64,000 nucleotides of DNA. Origin: Trichosporon coremiiforme (taxonomy: Eukaryota; Basidiomycota; Tremellomycetes; Trichosporonales; Trichosporonaceae). The stretch covers positions 1,024,851 through 1,088,850 of the forward strand of contig BCJJ01000011.1 in NCBI GenBank assembly GCA_039545355.1. Direction: 5' to 3'. Below the pieces are notes generated by a model. It ran no database searches. It worked only from the letters and a program-made list of their open reading frames with translations, and was not told the origin of the DNA. Made by a program: the position numbers and the translations under genes. Of this stretch, positions 52,846 to 64,000 are shown one piece after another. How positions within the stretch are numbered: position 1 is the first letter of the stretch; every line of letters starts with the position of its first letter.

Positions 52846-53212
52846 AACGTGTGAGTCAGTAGTTTGGCATGTAAACAAAAGTATGCAGGTATAGTCCTTT
52901 CACACAACGAAGCGTAACCGTTTCCGCACTCTGCCGCTCGACCATGTCTGCTACAGACGTAAGGCGCATAGTATCTCACAGCAGTCTGACACAGCTTGCA
53001 ACGCCTGCTCTCGCCCTCAGTCTTCCACACCTGCTTCCTGCGCGCACCTCTACACCTCCTCGTCTTCCCTCTGATCACGACGCTCCTGCCCCAATAATCT
53101 CTTTCCTCGGAGCTATCAAGGCAACCGAAGCCAACGCATTCCTTTACACGTTCGCCCTACGCCGCGTCGGCTCTGCCCGCCCGGGCTCCGTCGCTGTCAT
53201 CAAATCAGATCG
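52846..53212. other. intergenic before tRNA genes
   Basis: About 370 bases. A 92-residue ATG frame (52944-53222) runs into the tRNA gene and is judged accidental. No other feature. Confidence 0.45.
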
Positions 53213-53299
53213 GGCCACTTAGCTCAGTTGGTTAGAGCGTATGCTTAACACTCCGAAAGTTTACGCATAAGGTCGGCGGTTCGACCCCGCCAGAGGTCA
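53213..53299 (+). tRNA. tRNA-Val(AAC) with 13-nt intron
   Basis: Cloverleaf: acceptor GGCCACT / AGAGGTC, D arm GCTC ... GAGC, anticodon stem TATGC / GCATA, T arm GGCGG-TTCGACC-CCGCC, discriminator A at 53299. Anticodon AAC is at 53247-53249; the intron occupies 53251-53263 after position 37. The mature body is 74 nt. The acceptor stem has a G-U and an A.A mismatch, shared with the second copy. Confidence 0.8.
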
Positions 53300-53301
53300 T
53301 C

Positions 53302-53306
53302 TTTTT
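53302..53306 (+). terminator. Pol III terminator
   Basis: T5 run two bases after the tRNA-Val(AAC) gene. Confidence 0.7.
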
Positions 53307-53616
53307 GGCTCTTCTACGCACTCCAACGGCCCTGCAGAAGCGGCGCGCCGTTCTGGCGAGTCTCAAGAGCGGGGGACGCCGAGGGCAATACCCAGCACAC
53401 AAACAAAGCCACAGTGCGCCCCACCAAACAAAGGACCCCGACCTCACTCACAGCACCCCACCGTCTACGCCTCATGCAGCGCTTATGCGCTCTTACCCAC
53501 CTGCTGATCATTCCTGTTTGCTTTGACTAGCCTCAGGGAGATGACGCCAACCCCAATTTCCGAGCGGCGGGCCGCTCTTCGGCCGACTCACGTGACCGGC
53601 CTCCAGAGCAAGCCCA

Positions 53617-53698
53617 GGCCACTTAGCTCAGTTGGTTAGAGCGTTCGCTTCACATTGATGATCGCGAGAGGTCGACGGTTCGAACCCGCCAGAGGTCA
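53617..53698 (+). tRNA. tRNA-Val(CAC) with 8-nt intron
   Basis: Same acceptor and D arm as the upstream copy, anticodon stem TTCGC / GCGAG, anticodon CAC at 53651-53653, intron TTGATGAT at 53655-53662, T arm GACGG-TTCGAAC-CCGCC (one A-C mismatch), discriminator A. The mature body is 74 nt. It reads GUG codons. Confidence 0.8.
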
Positions 53699-55587
53699 CG
53701 TTTTTGCCTCCCGCACGGCTTCTTAGAGCGTTGCGTGGTGCTGGACTTGCCCCGGCTGGTGGAAGGTCGTAAGGGTTCATACAGCTTAGGCGCTATGAGA
53801 GGCGGTCGAAGGTAGTCCATCGTGCGCTGGCGTGTCGGCCGCTTTCACTTGCAGATGGCTTTCTGTTAAGGTCCTTACGATTGGCACGGTTTGGTCACAT
53901 GGAAGCTGACCCAAGAGCTTGCTTCATAGCATGAAGCGAGATGCTCCGACAATAGCTCAAGAGGGAAGGTCATGCTGGAATGAAGAGCCACCATCAATGC
54001 CCGTAACGCTGCACCGACACTGTGCGGATCCGTCGCGCATGCCTGCGATTCGAGCCAAAGACTGCGTGCCAAGCGGAACACGTACTTCACCTGGAGCGAC
54101 ACTGGTCCACCGGATGCTACCTGCTCGAGCTTATTCAGTCGTAACGGTCGATGACTGGCCGGCAGACGATCACCTCACCCGTCACATTGTCGCCAAGTGC
54201 CGCACGTTCCGATCTGTCACTCTGATGTGCCGATTAATGGGCCAAACATTCACAGAATGCTGAGAACGCACACCAGAAACTCTACTTTGCCCCGACGCCC
54301 GATCGCAGTGTCGGTACGAGCGCCTCTGTCACGCACTGAGCGGGGAACAGTTCCGCGATGGCGCTCATTTCCACCGATTGCCACCGCCACACCGACACTC
54401 TCCCCGCCTGCATCGCCGCCGTGCACCGCTGCACCGCTACACACCCGACCGTTGCTCTGGAACAGCCGGACTAGCGTTGTCAGTTCACCACACTCCCACC
54501 GCACGGAGGAACTTCGCCTCCGGAGTGTGGGCAAGCATGAATGGGTTAAGCTGGTTAAGCTTCCCGAGTCTCGGCGGAGGAAGCGCAGCGGCGAACTCTA
54601 AGCTGGGGGTAGAGTGGGACGGCCGAATTTTTTCATTAAAATTTCACAGAAAAAGCATAGAGCTTACGAGTCTTCCGGAAACAGTGGGTGGTCATGCATG
54701 CCGAAGGAGAGTCCCACTGCAGAGAAGGTGGGTGTTTGATCTGTGCAGTGCGGAAGTAGCTCTGTGAACGCCCGAGGGTGACGGGATTCTGGAGGCGGTT
54801 TGGGTGGGCTCTCCCGAACACGTTCTCGTCAATATCGTCAAAGTTGTCCCGGGCTGAGCAATGGGCCAACCCCGAACTCTTCCTCTCATCTTGTTCTTCA
54901 CAGCCCGCGGCCGCATCACGATCTTGAACACTCTTTTCTGCCAAGTGCTCCATCAAAGCACAGAAGAAGTGGGACTCGAACTGAAAGTCTGTGCAGCCAC
55001 GCGTGTACCACAAGAGTACGTCAGCCCGCGCCTCAGCAGCGCGTACATGGGTTTACCAGTTCTGCACTCGTATTCGCTCGCTAGATGAACCCCGCTTCGA
55101 GCCGGAGATTATTTGACCGAGGGTCCTGGGCCGACTGCGCTGATATCTGGACAGATCGTTCCTGGGCGTTGGAGGGCAATTTTTCCACCACTCTGCCAGT
55201 TGGTGATGGCCAGGGATGTCCTGAGGGATCTTTGTCCCAAAGATATCACTTCTGGGGTTGACCCTGCTGCCCTAGCGTTTGAGGTTATCAACACCGACGT
55301 CGCCTCGATCGTGGATCGATTGGAATCAAGAGTTGCCGGCGACTTCCTGATGTGAGCTCGAGTCTGAATGGATGGTCGTGAGCATGTGCATCGGGCGACG
55401 CAAAGGCACCAGTGGCTCTTGTGGAGCATGCAAGGACTCCATTGGGTAATGCTAATGTGATTCTTGTATGTGCATACAGTCTAGATGTAGTCTACAAACA
55501 TATCGATGGACCCTGGAGTCTCGACCGGCGAGAGGCAAGGGATGCAGGATGTGGTTGTGGTTTGATATTGAAAGTGGGGTGAGGCAC
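53699..55587. other. 1.9-kb region without a recognised gene
   Basis: After the tRNA pair no convincing gene is seen. Plus-strand frames at 54861-55088 (75 residues, ATG) and 55113-55355 (no ATG start; contains VDPAALAFEVINTDVASIVD) have some coding flavour and might be decayed gene parts. Confidence 0.4.
53701..53705 (+). terminator. Pol III terminator
   Basis: T5 run two bases after the tRNA-Val(CAC) gene. Confidence 0.7.
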
Positions 55588-56355
55588 TTAGCACCAGGCG
55601 GCGTAGTAGCCACCCTTGCCAGAGGCGACAAGGTCGAGGTCGCGGCGAACCTTGGAGATGCCGTTGTTGGTGCCGCAGGCGCGGCCCCAAGCCTTCTCGG
55701 ACTCGCCCTTGTACTCGATCTCGATGACGTGCTGGCCGTAGACGTCGGTGTAGGCGTCACACTCGTCGTAGACGGCGCAGGACTCAGCGATGGCGAAGTC
55801 GAAGCCAGCAGCCTTGCCGACCGAGGTGATCTCGGCGGCGTTCTTCTGGGCAACGGCAAGGCCGCGGGAGTGGGCGTGGTTAATCAGGATCTTGGCGTAC
55901 TCGACATTGTTGTCCTCCGAGAGCTGCGAGAACCTCGTGAAAGTGTCAAAGTTGTCGAGCTCAATACCGCGGTAGCCCTTGTCGGCACAGCCGTTGATCC
56001 AGCCCTTGACAATGTTGGCAAGGCGGTTGCGCTTGTCGGCGTTGCTGGTGTCGAGAATAGGCTCGTCCCAGTCAGGGTCGTTGACGACCTTGCCGTTCTT
56101 GCGGAGGAGGAGGTCGGCGTTGGCGCCGGTCCAGGTGTTGTCGTCCGGCTGGCCCTGGAAACCGTTGATGTAACAGATGGAGTAGATGCCTGGAGCAGGG
56201 TCGGCCTCACGGTCACGGACAACGACTCCGACACCAGAAGGAGGGTTGTAGGCACCACCGAGCTGGTAGTCCGGCTTAGCACCAGCAGGAGGAAGGGAGA
56301 TGGGAGCGACCGCGGCGGCGGCGAAGGGAAGGGCGGCGAGAGTAGCAAAGAGCAT
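55588..56355 (-). CDS. secreted GH114-type endo-alpha-1,4-galactosaminidase-like protein
   Basis: Intronless, 255 residues from ATG 56355. Signal peptide (MLFATLAALPFAAAAV). The mature part has a GH114 TIM-barrel pattern: YSICYINGFQGQPDDNTW, NDPDWDEPILDTSNADKRNR, GYRGIELDNFDTFTRFSQL and GFDFAIAESCAVYDECDAYT; the acidic residues in ELDNFD and AESCAVYDE are active-site candidates. The family cleaves alpha-1,4-galactosamine polymers such as fungal galactosaminogalactan. It stands alone between gene-poor flanks. A TATA box lies 111 bases upstream. Confidence 0.85.
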   Translation of the reverse strand: MLFATLAALPFAAAAVAPISLPPAGAKPDYQLGGAYNPPSGVGVVVRDREADPAPGIYSICYINGFQGQPDDNTWTGANADLLLRKNGKVVNDPDWDEPILDTSNADKRNRLANIVKGWINGCADKGYRGIELDNFDTFTRFSQLSEDNNVEYAKILINHAHSRGLAVAQKNAAEITSVGKAAGFDFAIAESCAVYDECDAYTDVYGQHVIEIEYKGESEKAWGRACGTNNGISKVRRDLDLVASGKGGYYAAWC

Positions 56356-59300
56356 TGTGGAGGTTATGTTGTCTAGTTGTGACTAGGGAGGGTGTTTTGG
56401 GAGAGAAGATGGGATTGGGATGTCTTCGAGTGAGTTGATGTCGACTTCTCGTTCGCGCAGCTCTCTTATATAGACAACGAGGTCACCTCTCGCTACTGCA
56501 AGTTGCCGGGGTGGTGCTGCTCTCCTGCGTCACAGATTTTTACTGGTCGCAGCAACAGGACGACAGGTGCGCAACGGGCAGGATGCTCTGGGTACGCAGG
56601 AAGGTCTCGCGTCTGGTGCCTTTCAAACGTAAGGCCCAGGGCTCTACGTGATGGACTGATCGGACGTGGTGTGTTCTTACTCTCCTCCTTTGGCGCTGAC
56701 TTGCCCGACGGTATCGGCCACTGCTGGGCACCTGACCCAGTTCACCTGGACCACGCAGTGGTAGAATGTCGTGATAGTGGCCGGTACTGAATGGAAGGAA
56801 CAACGAGGGCCCCAGAAGGAAGTGCCACAGGGCCCAAGTCGCGCTTATCTTGAATCGTTAGGTAATTTCGATACTTGGAGCCCTGTGGAGCTCGGCACGT
56901 TTGCATCTTGGGTCTTTCTGAATTGCGTCCTGCTCAGCGAGGTGGGCTAGCGTGCTGCACAAGAAAGGGATCCCCCTCGCACCAACGTATGCGCTGCACG
57001 CGCTGTCCGCGGCACTGGGCGTGAGGGCGAATTACATCAACTTTCCAGTATAGAGTTTGGAGAACTGATTGTGGGTCGTGATTGAAAGGCCAATAGGCGT
57101 TAGCAAGACCGCGTCCGATCTGCCGTCATGAATGGTACAGCGGAAAAACTGGCGGTTCTAGCGCTGCCGAGAGAGCAACCCCCAACAGCGCCCGATAGCT
57201 CGTCTCCGCACGTCCAGCGGCCGCCTGGGTCGCACCTGAAGTCAATTGTCACTCTCGTGTGGGTCATCGCGCGGCTTAAAGCCACGAGTCCGACATGTGC
57301 GAACCTTGTTGTCTCCGACATTCAGTCATGAATTGCAGACCACAGAGTTACGACAAGCGACCCGAGGAGTGGATCCAGTGGCGTCAATGACTCAACCGTC
57401 CGTCGGATATCGAGGAGGCGAGGCAACTGTCTTCTTCATGAACTGTCTTGTCCTTCCGCAATGTCATATGACGGGCCTTGTCGGTTCGGGCAAATCGCCA
57501 AAGCCTAAACCTTCCGCACAGGTCGGGACTGGTGGGTCGGCAGCGCCTCCTATGCTCATTTGGCGCTTCGCTTACGAAGTGCCCAGTCTAGTCTATTAAC
57601 TCTATGCAGAACAAGGCTGTTCGCTAGATGGAAGAGCGATGCACCCCCGAGATCCGTAGAGAGATTGCGCAGTATGGCCGAGGCAGCCAAGCATGTGAGT
57701 TTGGATCGGATACCGCCGCCGACCGCCGCATGCAGCCGCACAGAATGGGTATTGAGTCGGACACCACCTCAGATTTCCTTTGCAAAAGTCGCCGAGATGT
57801 GTCATCGGGGGGCTCTGCACATGACCCGCGCAGCACGGGTTACTGGATGCCTACTCGCGTTGCGTTGGAGGACGATGCCGTCAGACTGTCTCGCGTTCTG
57901 ACTGGCTGCATTGGTGTTGCCGCTGCAACCGCCAACGGCACTTGGTGTTGAATGAATGCGTATCGAAGCTTCAAGGGTACTTCGACTTCAAATTCTCGTT
58001 ATCTGATTCAAATTTTCATAATCTCGGCCACGCTCTGCCGATAGTGTGCTGTAAGGGTCACTCTGTTGCGCGGTTGCAACGCAAGGCCTCCGTACTCCTC
58101 TTCGCTTGCTGCATGAAATCAAAGTGGTGTTCAGTACTTGACTCAGACTTCGGCCGAATGCCGTGCTGGCCCGGGATTTTGCATAGTATTCAACGATGAC
58201 GAGCAGACAGGCGGAGCATTCCATTGCTGCGGAAGGGTGGATTAGAGGGGTTTGGAAATCAAGCCCGAACTTCGTCTTTTGTCCGCCCTCGATCTCGAGC
58301 TCCACGCCCAGCTCACAGCCTGCACTCCTCAATCTCTAACTCTGGCCTGTAGCCTTCGGCGCAAATGGCGCTTTGTCACGTTAAGTAGCTCCTGGAACCG
58401 GAGGAAAGGTCACGACAGGGGTCGGGAGATCCTTAGGTCGCTGAATCTAATGAGGGCACTGTGGGTGCCGCCCCGTATTGTAACGTAGCGGTCTGCTGGA
58501 ATATCGCCGCTCCTGAATCCGCAATCCCGTGATGTCACGGCGTGCGGAGCACTCAAGGCCGAGGCCGAGGTTTGCTGCCCTTTCCGCGGCCGCACTTCTG
58601 CATGACTGAACCTGCCTTTCGTTCCGAGCTCCACAGCACAGCAGCTCGGCGGTGAGCGACCACGTACTCTTCAGGACGTAAACTTCGAGCTAAAGGAGGT
58701 ATGCAACTTACCGGCGCAGAGGGCAGTGGGGACCACGACCCGAGCGGTGTTAGTGCAAACTGTGAGACAACGGTTACGGTCAGTCGCAAAGCAGGAGTTC
58801 GGAGTACGTGGGCGGCCGAGAGGCTCGGTGCCCACCCGAATGCTTAGTATGCTTATGCGAAAGCACCGACAACCTTGCAGCACTGGTCTCACGCTGCAGA
58901 GCGACGAGGATCCAGAAGGGGCCGGCGACACAGGCATGTTCGTCATAAGAGTGAAGAATGTCTCTACACTGTCGATGCAAGCTGTCCGTGCAGACATGCT
59001 GCAGAGCGAGCGCACTTCTGATGGAAAGGCTTATCAGACCCTGGACATGATAAGGATATGGTTGAGAATGTCCCGCGTAGGGGCGAATTTCGTCCATTCA
59101 GTCATTCGTCATGGTGAGGCGGAGTGGTCAGGCAGAGCATATCTTGCCCGAAATGCTTTGAGATGCGTGGTATCGTGTAAGAGCACCCGGTGACGTGCGA
59201 AATGCAAAAGGAGGTGCAAACCCGAGCAGTGGCCTCCTACCAGACACCAGACTGAGAGAGTTTATGACGCTGAAGAAGACCAGGCCATTGCATAGAAGTG

Positions 59301-62300
59301 GAGCTCAATCGGGCATCTCGTTAGAGTCGATCGGTACCTATGACCTTACTGCAGTGCTGCCAAGAGTACAGGCTCGTCTCCAGAGGACACTTGACGATTA
59401 TCTGATCGGAGAACGGAATTGACTTGATTCGCCCGCTTCGTCTAAGTAGTCTCGATCCATATCCGATGGCGGACTCTCCACTAGCTTGAGATCTCGGCTA
59501 CTCATGCAGGGATCTCGACGTCAGCAGACCGACGATAGCGGATCGTGGCGCTGGAAGACCTCACGGCACCTGACGGCTGGACTATCCGCGGTGGCGTCGA
59601 TTCATTCATTTTTTTCGACATTTTCGACCACAATTACCACTCACCTTCCTGTTTCAGCTGTCTTAGCCTCAGCCCACCTTGTTAAATGAAGTATCTCGGG
59701 TCGGTAGACCGTCGGCCAGCTGACTATTCGGGTCAGCTGATACAGCTAGATACGCTGCCTGTTCGGAAGTTATACGCCCATCTACCATCCGACAGGCATC
59801 TCCATCTTCGGTGGAGACTAGCCAGAAGTAGTGTGTGAGTTGTCAGTTGCGAGAGCATCAATGCGCACGACATATCGAGACCTGCGCACGATCGATCTCT
59901 GTCAGCTCGCTAGATCTATGCTGCGGTTATCGATACGAGGATACGCCTAGCCCAGGTCCGTGGCTATGCCAACTTCGTTCTGTTCGGTACCGAGCCGCTC
60001 CACTTACCCAAGTACTACGCCGCAAGTTCCTGATGTAACGGGCAGTGCAGCATACTATGGTGAAGACGGCCCGCGTCTAGCTCCAAACCCGTACAGCGAA
60101 GCTGTGAAGGAGGAGGGTGGGACAGGTTGGGGCGCACGAGTTGTGCCACAGGTTCCTTGGCAAGCTGCGCTGGTGCCAGACTTCACAGTCCAGGTCGCAC
60201 CATGCTAGCTCAGAACTGAAGCTTGGTGGAGCAAGACGTCAAGTGACCGCTTTGTGTGAGTAAACGAGAGCGCCTTGAGAAAAAGGGGATCCCTCAGACT
60301 TCCGCGGTGCCCTCTGCGTCGACTTAGACGCCCTTTGTCACCGTAAGGGCCTCTTAGCGGAGCGATGTCGTGGGTCAGTAGCGCGAAATGATGCAGGTAG
60401 ATTTCAATGAGGTAAAGTATGAGTCAGTGATAGAGCCGGGAGTGATGGTAGCCCGTCGCAGAGTGCGCTTCCAACTCTCGTCGTCGTAGAGACGGCTAAG
60501 CCTGCCTGACTTGACGCTGTTGCTGCTCTCCGTACTCCCAAGTCCGCTTAACTTCGTGACCGTTGTCGTTTCTCCGACTCACCTAAGGCGAGCCCCAAGC
60601 GAAAGCGAACATTACCGTCATGCTCTCAGTGAGAAGCTGATGTCGTGAGTAGATGAAAAAGCGATGCTCGATACCTTTAGAATTTGTACCTGTTCCTGCC
60701 ACCGTCACGGTGCACCGCCGGTCGGCGAATCTTGTTGTATTGATCACAGAAGCGATCGCCGGTCAAAAGACGTGGTCTGTACGTACAGCAGCTCTAGGGG
60801 AAGCTCTCAACGAGGCGGGCCCTTCCGCTGTCAAAGTAAGGGGTTACAGTGCGTGGCTGCGATTGTCGTAGCCGTACAACATGACCGAGATCTAGACCAC
60901 TCCTACAGCCTCTGTCTCACAGTGATGCAGATGCTGCCATGCGCTTGATGTATCCTCGCACCCGCTCGTCGCATGCTCATGCATTCCTGATCACCGAGAT
61001 CCAGTTGTTTGATCCGCGTAACGCTACTCGTCGCATGCAGAAGTCTGGATCCTGCCCTCCTGCAGTTTCAGCGTTTTGGCTCGCGTGGACAACCATCCCA
61101 AGCGACAAAGTTGGTGGTTCCCTTGATATTCCGAATGGTGAGAGTGGTAGCTTGAGGGGCTTGACGCAACACGCAAGGGGGAGAGGGCCAAAGCATCAAG
61201 GGGGTGCGCTGGATTGTGCAGCCCGAACGTCAGTCTGTCAGTCACCATCTCTGGTGAGTGCAGTTCAGCCGATTGGCGTGTGAAGGAAGTCAGTCCATGC
61301 AGAACCACACATGCAACTTGAGACCGAGAAAAAGGAGAGGAAAAAGCTTAGCTGGACTGATCTTCTGGCTCTTTCGACATAGATGGCACGGATCTCAAGA
61401 AGCCGTCTCGCGAGGTCACTTGATCGCCTCTTCGCCATGGTCAACTGCGTCATGTTGCGGAATGTTCATCCCGACCCGCATGCTACGGAAGTTGGCCGTG
61501 CGATCGACCATGGATTCCGAATCTCGGCAGCTCCAAGTAATGTGCAAGCACGCTAGCGTGCTCCAAGGCCGTACGAGGTCAACGAGGAGAGCAAGGACAG
61601 ACAGGATTTAAGCTCACGTTACATGTTACAGATGCTTATGTCATGACTGACCGGTGACCGCGGGTCAAAGAAGTTGACGCAAGCAAGGAACAGCGGTGGC
61701 ACGTTTGGTGTTTCAGAATGTCGTCGGCTCAGCAACCCACGCAGCTCACGGAGTCGAGCACGGCGACCACCGAGATCCATCCATGGCATGCGAGTGCTTT
61801 TCATTGGAGCGTCGCCGGGATATCACCGGGCAATCGGGCATATCAGAGGCAGGCTCTTGGAGCGTCGTGCTGCAAGAAGTGCAGTGAACACCGTCGGCAG
61901 ACAACCAGTGTCGCAAAGAGACTGCACTCGCCGACACCAGCCTTCCCATGTGATCGGGCGACATGCTGCCGAGCAATGTTGCGCCGGTGATACGTTAAGG
62001 GGTGGAGCAACTGAAATCCCAAAGTTACCGCGGACAGCTGCGCAGAGACTGTGGTATTCTATTCGCGTGCCGGAGCGCTTGCCCCCCTTGATGCTAAGAG
62101 GCAGGAAGGGTGGAGTACGCCGCCACTATACGCCGTCATGTACCCTAGTGAAAAGTCTGGAACCTGATTGACGGGCCTGGCAAGCGTGGCTGCGGCATCG
62201 GTCGTGCTACTACCACCGCTTTTCACTGAGCGACCGCATGTCTACACCGCACCTGCTTGTCGGGAACGAGGCGATGATGTTCAACGGCAATCGCTCGCTA

Positions 62301-64000
62301 AAGCCGGGAAGACGGCAGGCTCCAGACCGAACTTGGCACGGGTGACCTCGCCCGCCGAGGCTACGACCCCAGATCTCGTCCAGGTCCGGGATAACCCAGG
62401 AGCCAAGGATATGCATACAACCCGCCCCACTTATGACTGCATTCCTAGCGGGAGATCAGCTCCCAGTCACGAGCTTTTCCCCGCCAACACGACGGGGGAG
62501 ACGAACAAGCGAGTGCCGGGCCGCGAACCCGCCACGGAGACGTCAGGTGCCAGACATGAGACAAGAGAAGCTGCGAGTTGGGTGGCTGAAGTGGTGGAGA
62601 TAGATGGAGTTTGGAGATAGGCAAAGCGAGCCTGGCCAGATGACCGCTAGCCGACAATCAAAAGCCGCCTGAAACATGGCAAGGGCTGAGGTGATGGCAA
62701 CATGGCAGACGGGTGTGGCCGTCGTGCCGTCAGCCAGCGTCTCCGTCCAGTGGTCCGCGTCTAACGGAGGAACGGAGTTGCGGCTAGCTGGCAGGCCGCC
62801 GGAGGGGCAGAGGGTCGTCGCAGAAGGGCACATCTGACAGGGCCAGTAGGGCAGCTGCGGGTCTCGACATAGCGACAGCCGGCAATCTCGACATCATCAT
62901 GTCTCGACTCGAGGACATGACTCCGTCGACCGTCACCAGCTAGCCCCGGAGTTTCAAGTTGACGCGTGTCGCGTACGAACAAGTCGTGTATCGCTTGTCT
63001 CGTGCCTTGTAATTGTACTGACTGTAAGCGATCCGGTGAGCGTGCCCGCAACCTGGTCTCATGGTCAGTGGTACAGCGATCAGGGCTCGGTTGTTAGCGG
63101 CGAGATTGTAACGGCCGGCGGTCGGGGGGAACCGCGTCCGCGTCTGCTTGAGCAGCACCGAGAATGTGCGAGGACCAGACAGGAACTGTCCAGAGGGGGG
63201 AAGATGACCTGAGTAGGCTTGGGAAGGGGAAGCAAGGGATGAGTATGGCCGGCTAGGAGTTGGATGACGTCACGGCATGGCACGATAGCCCGCCTGAACA
63301 GTCGGCTGGGGCTAAGACTGTGCCCAGGTACGCTATTCAGTAATCCCTTTACGAGATGGATTTGGAAGGGCTGCAACGCGACGACGCGTAGAGCTGGGAT
63401 CTGTGGCGTCGGTGGCGCTGAACGAGGAAGGCGGGATGTGTGATTGCAGAATGCAGAATGTGGACATTGACGCGTTCTGGTGCGCCAGCATTCCCGTGCC
63501 GAGTCCATGTCTGCTTGTGGCCGGGACCAGAGCATGGCTTGCGGGGAAGCGCACAAGCTGCGAGGGACTGCTTCCCAGCCGAAAAGGAGCAGAGGACGAG
63601 AGCGCGGGAACCTGACCGGAAGTGGGACCTTAGCATTGAATTGACGCCCGGCCCCGCAGGACCGCGTAGGGCTGCCAGTGCAACATATCTCATCTGCGAC
63701 GCGCGCAAGAGTCCCCCGCATGCGCAGCACGAGGCACGCGCAGTGGTCTGTGCACGACCAACCTGCGGGCCAGCAGACCGGAATAGCTGGTCTTCTGGAG
63801 TCAGGAGCGCCTCTGGAGTCAGGACACAAGTCGGCGCTGCAGGGGTTAGCTACGTCGGTGGCGTTGTGGAGATGGGCTGGGCCGTGATGGTGCGGGTGCT
63901 GGGAAAGCAAACAAGCTTACTTTGTAGATTGCAGAATAAGCTTCTGATCACCTGTCTCGAGGGCACTTGCTCAACGCGGCTGGGTACCTCAACGCAGCGT
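56356..64000. other. 7.6-kb gene-poor region to the window end
   Basis: Elsewhere a gene occurs about every 1.8 kb; here none is supported on either strand. Base composition is more even and AT-richer than the coding parts, and stop codons are frequent, so open frames are mostly under 120 residues. The longest (63080-63910 minus, 276 residues; 61674-62171 and 62168-62620 plus, ~150-165) are Ser/Pro/Arg/Cys-rich or open without an ATG. No reverse transcriptase, transposase, tRNA or telomere repeat was recognised by eye. It may be subtelomeric, pericentromeric or a field of decayed elements. Confidence 0.5.
56466..56472 (-). promoter_or_regulatory. TATA box of the GH114-type gene
   Basis: TATATAA on the minus strand (CTATATAAGAG), about 111 bases before the ATG at 56355. 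Confidence 0.6.

Noticed and set aside
52944..53222. 92-residue ATG frame ending inside the tRNA-Val(AAC) gene
   Set aside because: Low-complexity and overlaps a structural RNA; probably chance.
63080..63910. 276-residue minus-strand frame at the window end
   Set aside because: Ser/Pro/Arg/Cys-rich composition with no motif, and no splice or leader context; kept only as a mention in the gene-poor region.
1..64000. CRISPR arrays, prophage, rRNA operons or intact transposons
   Set aside because: No regular spaced repeats, no transposase or reverse-transcriptase motifs and no rRNA sequence were seen; the organism is eukaryotic.

Overview
The window reads as chromosomal DNA of a GC-rich basidiomycete yeast. 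The basis is compact spliced genes, very short introns (mostly 34-60 nt) opening with GTGAGT/GTAAGT and closing with a CTGAC/CTAAC branch box a few bases before the AG, tRNA genes with introns, and protein sequences of fungal type (MDM10, SCO1, MIC19, HEM14, RRP41, ESS1, ARG7). Tremellomycetes, probably Trichosporonales, is my inference; no rRNA or other marker in the window proves it. Exon structures were built by hand from reading frame, splice signals and family similarity.

Layout. 1-10 kb: a truncated alpha/beta hydrolase, a peroxisomal enoyl-CoA hydratase/isomerase, three poorly characterised proteins and a broken zinc-cluster factor gene. 10-14.3 kb: a sugar-porter gene and an alpha-galactosidase gene facing away from each other across a 1-kb shared promoter, probably an alpha-galactoside use module. 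14.3-17.3 kb: a run of minus-strand gene remnants with stops and frameshifts. 17.7-18.5 kb: two tiny Cys/His-rich genes. 18.9-24 kb: copper chaperone CCS1, ARG7 (arginine synthesis, Gcn4-type sites in its promoter), a FAH-family hydrolase and a small conserved protein. 24-33 kb: an acidic F-box-like protein, a D-2-hydroxyacid dehydrogenase, a Cys-rich small protein, site-2 protease and the Pin1-type prolyl isomerase ESS1. 33-38 kb: an allantoate-permease-like transporter and a DyP peroxidase. 38-51.3 kb: a dense block rich in mitochondrial genes (SCO1, a GGQ release factor, MIC19, HEM14, MDM10) mixed with a Spo12-like protein, prefoldin 4, RRP41, ChaC and gluconokinase. 51.6-52.8 kb: an epoxide hydrolase. 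From 52.9 kb to the end the DNA is nearly gene-free, holding only two tRNA-Val genes and a secreted GH114-type hydrolase.

Themes. Mitochondrial respiration and organisation (SCO1, CCS1, MIC19, MDM10, HEM14, release factor, ARG7) dominate the right-centre. Carbon capture (alpha-galactosidase with its sugar porter, GH114) sits beside decayed or gene-poor DNA. The most unusual features are a 7-nt internal exon in MDM10, a 14-nt exon inside the gluconokinase P-loop, the island of gene remnants, and the gene-poor right end. I saw no CRISPR array, intact transposon, rRNA or prophage.
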